A DNA stretch of 64,000 bases, from positions 248,001 to 312,000 of the forward strand of contig CAJQUW010003387.1 in NCBI GenBank assembly GCA_907163375.1. Direction: 5' to 3'. The notes beneath the pieces were generated by a model. It had not been told where the DNA came from. It was given only the letters and a program-made list of their open reading frames with translations, and did not search any database. Made by a program: the position numbers and the translations under genes. This document shows, piece by piece, positions 57,232 through 64,000 of the stretch. The first letter of the stretch is position 1; every line of letters begins with the position of its first letter. The DNA is from Prostheceraeus crozeri. Taxonomy: Eukaryota > Platyhelminthes > Polycladida > Euryleptidae.

Positions 57232-57881
57232 TGCGATATTTTGTGTCACCATAAAGCCTCAGATAGTTGATTTTGATGAAGTTGATTTAATTCATGCAGC
57301 TAATCCTTTCCATTTGTACATTCCTTCAAATTTATCCAAAGCTATCAGAAATAGACCTATAATGAGTCAAAATTGCTGTGCTTCTAGAACCAAAAACAGC
57401 TGTGGAGATCTCAAACTTATCATTACTGCTGTGAAAAGTTTGTCATCAATCAGTTTTTGGTGCTCAACTATGAATATAATAATAGCTTTCTTTTCGGACA
57501 TCGATTTATGTCGAGTTGTTCATATAGGCCAACCAGTCACGCGAGATCATGTGCGAAAGCAAAATATTCACATTTTGCGATCTTCCAACACATTGCACAT
57601 CTACGAGCATGATGCAAAAAATGAATAAATGACTTTCACTCTTTATACACCATCGTGGACATGTTCGAAATCATTTTTCATCTAATTACAAAAATTTTGT
57701 GATGGAATTTCTACACCCTCTGAGACCTGAGGGGGGGCCAGTGGACCACCTTGGCCTATCTGGCATACTTCTACTGATTCAATTGAAATGAAATAACACT
57801 TGCAGATTCATTGTCAGAAATGATGATTTTGTATGGACTTGAGTGGTTCATATATCGTCAGCGTAAAAAATGAAATAGAAA
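57232..57881 (+). repeat. piggyBac-like element interior, copy 2, lacking both ends
   Basis: Near-identical to 18451-19105; I count only about four or five differences by eye over ~650 bp. It starts inside the element (TTGCGATATTTTGTGTCACC) and stops inside (TGAAATAGAAA) without either terminal repeat, then abuts a truncated MITE. An open frame of 186 codons (57068-57628) runs across the left junction and is therefore not one ancestral gene. Confidence 0.88.
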
Positions 57882-58091
57882 CTGTGGCAATCGAAGCACT
57901 TTGTTGGAACCCACAGCAATGCGCACGTGATGCACGACTTTCTTGCCTATCTCTGTAAGGTATAAGGAATTCCTTTTTGCCCACTTAATAGGTTCCTCGA
58001 TGTGCCGTCGATTTCGAATTATTCACACTTCTAACAAACCGAAGCAGACAAATATAACAAAATAATATTAAACAAAATATTTAATTCTGTG
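57882..58091 (+). mobile_element. hAT-type MITE 'CACAGAATTAG', copy 7 (3' half)
   Basis: From GTGGCAATCGAAGCACTTTG to TTTAATTCTGTG, it matches the reverse complement of the first ~210 bp of copy 2. The left half is absent and replaced by the piggyBac-like fragment; the right end abuts the LINE. Confidence 0.8.
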
Positions 58092-59380
58092 GGCACACCT
58101 CATAAATGTTCTCCCGCTCCCTAAGAAGGATTCATGTGCTCATCGTCCCATTTCCATTTTGCCCTTCTTGAGCAAGTGTCTTGAGAAATTGATTCGAGAT
58201 CTTATTCTTCTACCTTCCCTACAAGGCAAATTCGATCGCCGACAGTTCGGTTTCATCCCAGGTGATAATGGTGGTTGCACTAATGCCCTTCTGACCATTC
58301 GTCTCACTTCCCTTCAACACATCGCTAGCAGCCCCTCAAACTTTTGTCGACTGCTTGCCATTGATTTCAATAAGGCTTTCGATTCACTCAGTCACCTCAC
58401 CTTGCTCCAAAGTCTTGGAACCCTTTTCCCTTCCAATCCCCTTGTAGTGAATCTCATACAAAGCTTTTTGTCAAATCGTTTTCAACGTGTTTACGTTAAT
58501 GGCATTTCCACACCTTGGAGAGAGGTGACCAGTGGGGTGCCTCAGGGCTCTGTGTTAGGACCTCTACTTTTTGTTGTCATGATTAATGATGTCCCACAGT
58601 TCGCTAACACGAAGGTTATTTCGTATGCTGACGATATAACCCTCATTCACTTATCGAATGGTAACACCAGTAATGATCTTTTTCAAGAGGACGTTGACAC
58701 CTTTTGTAATTGGGTAGCCCAAAAGAAAATGACAATAAATGTGAATAAAACCAAATGTATGACTCTTTCTAAGCGTTTTGATCCCACCAGATGTACTAAT
58801 ATTGTTATCAATGATGAAGTCATAGAGGAAGTTGTAAATTTGAAAATCCTCGGTGTTTTCTTTAGTGCTAATTTGACATGGGACTCTCATGTCTCGTTTT
58901 TATACAAAAAATGCTGTAGTATTATGTCCATTATAAAGCGTCTGAAGATCAGTTGTAATGAAGATCATGTTGTGTGGCAGGCATACATGGGTCTTGTTTT
59001 TTCTCGTTTATCATTTTGTTGGCCCATTGTATGTGATATGAAAATGAAACACTTTTGCAAATTTGAACGTCTGGATCGTTTGGCCAAACGTTGGTGCAGC
59101 ATATACAACAAGCCATCCCTAAGACAAATGTTAGATCGTGTTTGCGTTAAACTCATCCGCAAAGTGTCTCATCATCGTGACACTCATCGCCTGTCCTCCT
59201 TTTTCAACGTCCGTCAACATATCAGCAAAGTTAGACATCAAAGGCAACTGTCAGCTCCTCTGCGGAAACCATCTTATTACACCAACTCCTTTGTCAGATT
59301 TTCACAGTTTACATGACTTTGCAGTCATAACCATGTACCGCTCTATGTATTTTGGTTTCAATAAAGCATTATTATTATAA
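58092..59380 (+). pseudogene. 5'-truncated LINE with long open reverse-transcriptase frame
   Basis: The frame is open from the junction at ~58092 to a TGA at 59314-59316; GTG/TTG/ATG positions are all internal. RT landmarks in order: INVLPLPKKDSCAHRPIS and LEKLI; motif A LLAIDFNKAFDSL; motif B SGVPQGSVLGPLLF; motif C VISYADDITLI; then INVNKTKCMTLSKR and LKILGVFFSANLTWDSHV. All catalytic Asp are kept, with no stop or frameshift in ~400 codons, so insertion is recent. AATAAA at ~59360 and a short ATT-repeat tail (to 59378) mark the 3' end. The endonuclease domain and ORF1 are missing, so it cannot move alone. A separate family from the other LINE pieces here. Confidence 0.9.
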
Positions 59381-59384
59381 ACTG

Positions 59385-60335
59385 TAAATGGCTGGATACA
59401 CAAATGACACACAAACATATACCAAAATCACATACAATTTGAAACCAACTTCTAATACGAGATTATCGTATGCTTAAAGAGATCTGGTATGTTTTTCATA
59501 CCACATCTCACTTACTTTCGCTGTTTTACACTGAAATACGAGTTGTTGGTATGTTTTATATACGAGACCAGATGCAAATTCATCCTTATTCGTATGCCTC
59601 TGGTATCCATTTCGCATGTACTGCTTTAAGTCACATAGCAAAAAAATATATGTATTGCATACTACTGTCAAATAACGGCAATACCAGTCGTGAATATTTT
59701 TTGTTTGATAGAGTGATGTTTAACTAGAATAAATTTATTGTGAATTTTATGCTCCACGAGAATGTCGTCGGTGATACTTGTCTAGCAGCATTAACAGGAC
59801 GTGTAGTTAGTTCTATTTTATGAATCAATTTGATAAATATCAATTCAGTCAAACTGATCATGTTGACTTATATATCTCAAACTTTACTATTTTTGCGTTC
59901 ATGAATTATAATGTGTTTATATTTTGGATTGATAATATGCTTAATTTCAAAATTACATAATACATAATTGTTGATGGTTGAATACTTATTGATTATTTAT
60001 GAGATGCCTTAGACTTATACGTATTAAAATCGAATTCAGTATTCGAAGTATGACTCTTGAATGTCATTATCTCACTACTTACAGAGAAGTAGTAACATTA
60101 ATGTGATCTTTATTGACAAAAGTCCCTAAATCAACATACTTTGGACATGATTTATGCTTTCTTTTAAGATTGTGCTGGTATTGCTTTAGTATGTAAAGCA
60201 TACCATATTTGAAATAACATACGAAAAGCATACAAATGCATACCAAGAGAATACAAAAATATACCAAAAAATATTTTGGTATCCATCTTTCGTATGTGAT
60301 TGGGATTGAGCGATTTACTGTGTAGCTAATAGCCA
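59385..60335. repeat. CATACC/GGTATG-rich segment, possible degenerate TIR element
   Basis: Near the left, ACTGTAAATGGCT; near the right, reversed, ACAGTAAATCGCT. Between, the words GGTATG, CATACC, GTATAC-like and CGTATG recur many times, concentrated within ~250 bp of either end. The left edge coincides with the LINE tail. No target duplication found. Confidence 0.4.
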
Positions 60336-60819
60336 TTCATCCTACTCTCTCGGTTTTGTGTCTGACGTAAAATATATGTTGTCTGAATAAAACATTCTAT
60401 TTAAGGTAAATATTTAACTGACATTTTGAGAAGAGCCTGCAGAATAAGATTGACAGTGTTTCTAAAGACTATTGCAGGAAGTAGGATGTCTCTCGATCAC
60501 GGAAGGAATGAAATTGAATTTATCAAGCGGATTTCCTAGGTGATGTTATTGAATGCCTCATAACATTCATCTCTAATTTAGCTTTGACTAAGAGATTTCA
60601 ATATACATGTAATGCTTCCGAATTTATGAATAGCAAAGATGATGCTTGATCGATTTTGAAATGATTCCTTTATTTTTATTTGAAATGCGGTAATTGATTC
60701 GCTATATTTAGTACATTAAGATACAAATTGATGCTGAAAAAACATATAACGCAACTACTTTTGATGTGTCTCAAATTGACGAAGTCTCATATTCTGGCGA
60801 TAACAAATTCAAGTGAAGA

Positions 60820-61055
60820 AATAGCATTTTCCATGTGTAGTTTTGGGCATAGTGTGTGTAGTTCAATTGCTTTCGCTGTAGTAGAGTGTCACTGTAGTTC
60901 TATTGTTTACCTCCATTATCCATTTTCCACTTATCCACTATTGCCATTATCCACTTTACATTATCCACCATGTGTAGTCTCAGTTATAGTGTATTAGTTG
61001 ACTTGTAATCGGTGTAGTAGTATCACTGTAGTTCTATGTTTTACCTCCACCTTTC
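60820..61055 (+). repeat. Two-copy imperfect tandem repeat, period ~140 bp
   Basis: CCATGTGTAGTTTTGGGCAT to TTTACCTCCA recurs as CCATGTGTAGTCTCAGTTAT to TTTACCTCCA. GTAGTTCTAT and TGTAGTAG are common to both. Between them are several TTATCCAC words. Confidence 0.65.
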
Positions 61056-64000
61056 TAATTTTTATCCATCGGTTTCCTGTTGCTTTATAATATCCATTTT
61101 TGATTTCCTTAACCTATGATGACCATTGTCTTATTCTATTTCCACTACCAGTATCTGTAGTCGGTACAGTATATTAGACGTCTGTTTTGAACGTGTATGC
61201 GGCAATGTTTGTATTTTAGGGCATTAGCATAGTAACAGTAAGAATGAGTAGTGCTACAAGTCTTAAGATTTCCATTTTTACCAGATATTGGGCCAAAGCT
61301 GATCAATTTTAATTCGTTGCCACAAGAAAGCTCCATTGAGTTCTTTTAAGAATTGATCAATCCAATAACTACAGTAGGATTGCACATGCACACTTGCGGA
61401 TTGGAGAACGCCATCAGTCCTCATTAGGACTACTTCAATTAATAATTTAAATAAGCAAGCATTATATTCTATTATAAATGGCTGCTGGGATGATTTTCAT
61501 CATCGTATGAGAATTCCATAACAATGAGATGGTATGTCCAAGGCAACTCATTAACAAATGCCTCATGAAATTCATTAATTCTGCGATTTTTATGCTTATC
61601 ATAGTTTTGTCAATTTCAGTATCTGTTGTGTGTTGATCTGCATGGCGGAAGAATTTCCAGTATAAAGTGAATATTTTGTTTCAGATAACTGACGCGCTTT
61701 TTCATTAAATGGACTTTAACTCTAACCGTTTTTCTTGGTATTATTGCGTGAGAGAACTTCATGAAGAAAAAAAAATGTGACTTTGACGTCTCATTCGAAT
61801 TTGCGCCTACCAAAAGTTCTGTTATTTTCTGATCGGCATGACAGGCAGAGTTTTATGTTTTCAATTTTTCATTCATTCTATTTATAAAGTTTCATTCTAA
61901 TTTTTAAGTTTGAATCGTCGACATACATGTTTAATAAAATTGTTGTATTAATAATTTGCGATGTTATTGTAAACAGTTTATCGAAATTATTGTGAAGCCT
62001 TATCATATGCTGAAGATTTTTTGTGCCACTTTCTCCGAATATTGGGAGCTGAAATAGTGATAATGTTTTCCTTCAGTAATGGAAACTATAGCCAACTTCG
62101 GCCGGCATCTCTTAATCTTGCTCTCAGAGTTTTTATTTTTGGAGAAATTTTTGTCATCATGCATTAATAAACCTAACACACGATTGAGTTTTGTTTTTGA
62201 TAATTTTTGTATATTCAGAATATCCTATTAATCGCAAGTCCATCATTTTAGATCTGTCCGGAATGCAAGTGTAATGGTTATGGATCAAAAGCGAACATGG
62301 TGATAGCTGATCACTCACAATTAAATAAACCGAGAGAACTGCATATCGAACGCAATAAACGCAAGTTATGCTAGAAATCAGCGTGATCTGTTGCTTTTGA
62401 TATGAATGCAATTTGTTTGGTTTGAACTTCTCTTTCCATAAAGCTGAATTTAATTTGTGAAATGGTGCTGTTCTGCTAATTCGATCGGCTACCCTCAAAG
62501 TAGAAGGTCGGATAGCTCTGCGGCTCTGCAATCCGTGCAAGTAGCTCGTAAGCCTTCTTGCCATCTTGAATGTCAATGATGGAATTCTTCAAGTCACGCA
62601 TAACAATATGTACACCGGAAATACTGTGTGAAATGAGATAGATATCTTGGATGTTTTGGACTAAAAGGACTGATTCTTAACATCAAAAATCTGCCAGATC
62701 GTTATCAGTATATTCGCCACAGTCAAATGACTCTGAAACGAAGACCACATCAGAAGTGGATGAAATATACTTATGAAGAAGATGGGAAAATAATTTAGCG
62801 ACAATTACTTCTGGCTTACAAGCTTGACTAAAGAAATCCAACGTGAATGATATCCATAAATGAACGAAGCCTTAAACCTGAAATTATTTGATTTAATTAT
62901 TGATGTGAATATTCTTGTTTCATGGGATATTCCAATCACACATATTGAGGAATTTGATGATGAGGACTTAGAAGTGTGACTTCATTAGTGCCTTTTTGCA
63001 TGCATTTATCTACCTGTATGATGATCAGCCACAGCTGTTTATATTTCAATATATGTCTCTTATTGCTATTTTTTTATTATTTTTATTTTTGTTATTATTA
63101 TTAAAATTCTATCGATCATTTTGCGTAGCTTCACATATTGCATTGCTGGATACTCGATCATAACATGATCAAAATTATAATACTACGTTTACATCCATGC
63201 GTACCAACATATCTATGGAACCTGCAGTTTTGATCAAAGTTAATGCGAGAGTTACAGATGATGATATCTTATTTATTTTAAGATTTTTAGAATTATAATC
63301 TGATGTGAGAAAGCGACTGCCCTGATTACATATTGCATTAAAGTAACCAGAACCTTACTTACGCAGGTCCAATACTTTCCAGACAGCTGCTCAGGCCGGC
63401 CGGCGGACCATAGTGACCCGAATATTTCGGTGAAGTCCCCTGTAGTTCAGGGATCTGACCATGAGCTTATTCCTCACCAAAATTACTTCTTCCATTATAC
63501 ACGTCAGCGTTTTGAGCTTAAATTGCGGACAAAAGTCATCACATGCTTCATTCTCGACTATGGGATATCCTTAAATTGTTTTGAAAGCGGCTTTGCCTGC
63601 CATGAACTATCTACATTTGTAACAAATAACTCACACGTCATGAAGGGACGATGGTTATGTGACACAAAATTAAGAATAGCATACCTTTCTTGCATCAAAT
63701 TTGATCTTCTCATATCGTGACTGAAATCTCCATAATGAATAATTCCTTACTTGGTGAGATAGATGTTCGATACTGAGTTATTTTGTTTTCGTAATTATTT
63801 CGGAAAGAAGTCAATGTTATATTTCATATGACTGTTTCCAAATACTTATAATCAGATAAACCGGTAAATATAGAGCTGTTTGCGCAGTTAGATCCAGGAG
63901 ACGTCTTATTAAGGCCATAGTATGGTAAATTAGGCTTAGCCCATTCCAGAGCATTATTTCTGTGGCCGTGCGTTGACTTTCTTTTTCAGCTTCACATTTT
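61056..64000. other. No recognised feature
   Basis: AT-rich sequence with several unrecognised short frames; the longest, on the minus strand at 62157-62576 (139 codons), matches no family I know and shows no splice or coding signal that convinces me. A T/A-rich low-complexity patch lies at 63067-63105. Confidence 0.4.

Noticed and set aside
57068..57628. 186-codon frame as a possible host gene
   Set aside because: Most of it is the repeated piggyBac-like interior (also at 18536-18850), and its 5' part runs across the junction of that repeat.
62157..62576. 139-codon minus-strand frame as a gene
   Set aside because: No recognisable family, no supporting splice or promoter signals, and length within chance expectation for 64 kb; left unannotated as a gene.

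Overview
The window looks like AT-rich, repeat-dominated DNA from an invertebrate animal, probably marine. That placement is inference: it rests on GT-AG introns, TA microsatellites, Penelope-like retroelements with GIY-YIG domains, LINE fragments, and Tc1, hAT, pogo and Sola-like DNA transposons together. I found no convincing single-copy host gene. Every open frame I could recognise belongs to a mobile element, and the short remaining open frames look like chance.

Layout. 0.7-2 kb: a pogo/Tigger/jerky-type transposase pseudogene followed by a dispersed repeat. 4-9.2 kb: clusters of a TGTGAACGG/CTGAGAC motif, one small and one large foldback element, and the first copy of a ~0.8 kb TIR element. 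13-16.7 kb: a LINE tail split by a hAT-type MITE with 8-bp target duplication, a second MITE copy in the opposite orientation, then a Penelope 3' fragment between (TA)n tracts. 18-26 kb: a piggyBac-like non-autonomous element, and a 5.7 kb interval bounded by perfect 31-bp inverted repeats that holds another MITE and two strong adjacent hairpins. 26.5-29 kb: three LINE remnants on the minus strand.

31.6-43 kb is the most informative block. A 6,490-bp DNA transposon (31664-38153) has matching inverted termini, a perfect 4-bp TTCA target duplication, arrays of a 21-bp iteron near both ends, and an apparently intact six-exon transposase gene (five coding exons, all phase 0, 671 codons) with Asp residues in HIDFSENY, IVSDSP and GKGAPDGLG contexts. 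The 4-bp duplication and DDD-type signature fit the Sola superfamily. It sits inside one arm of a head-to-head Penelope-like palindrome, and the opposite arm (around 42848) keeps the uninterrupted empty target site, so the insertion can be read to the base.

44-64 kb holds further LINE debris, a Tc1 fragment, a Tc1 element with TIRs and a nearly complete transposase, more copies of the two MITE families, a hAT-like element with perfect 8-bp duplication, a truncated second copy of the piggyBac-like element at about 99% identity, and a 5'-truncated LINE with a long open reverse-transcriptase frame. The last ~4 kb is mostly featureless.

The sequence is best read as stacked insertions rather than as genes acting together. 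The autonomous-looking parts are the Sola-like transposase, the 58-59 kb LINE frame and, less so, the 51.8 kb Tc1 frame. The MITEs must depend on transposases encoded elsewhere. Family assignments come from motif recognition without database searches.
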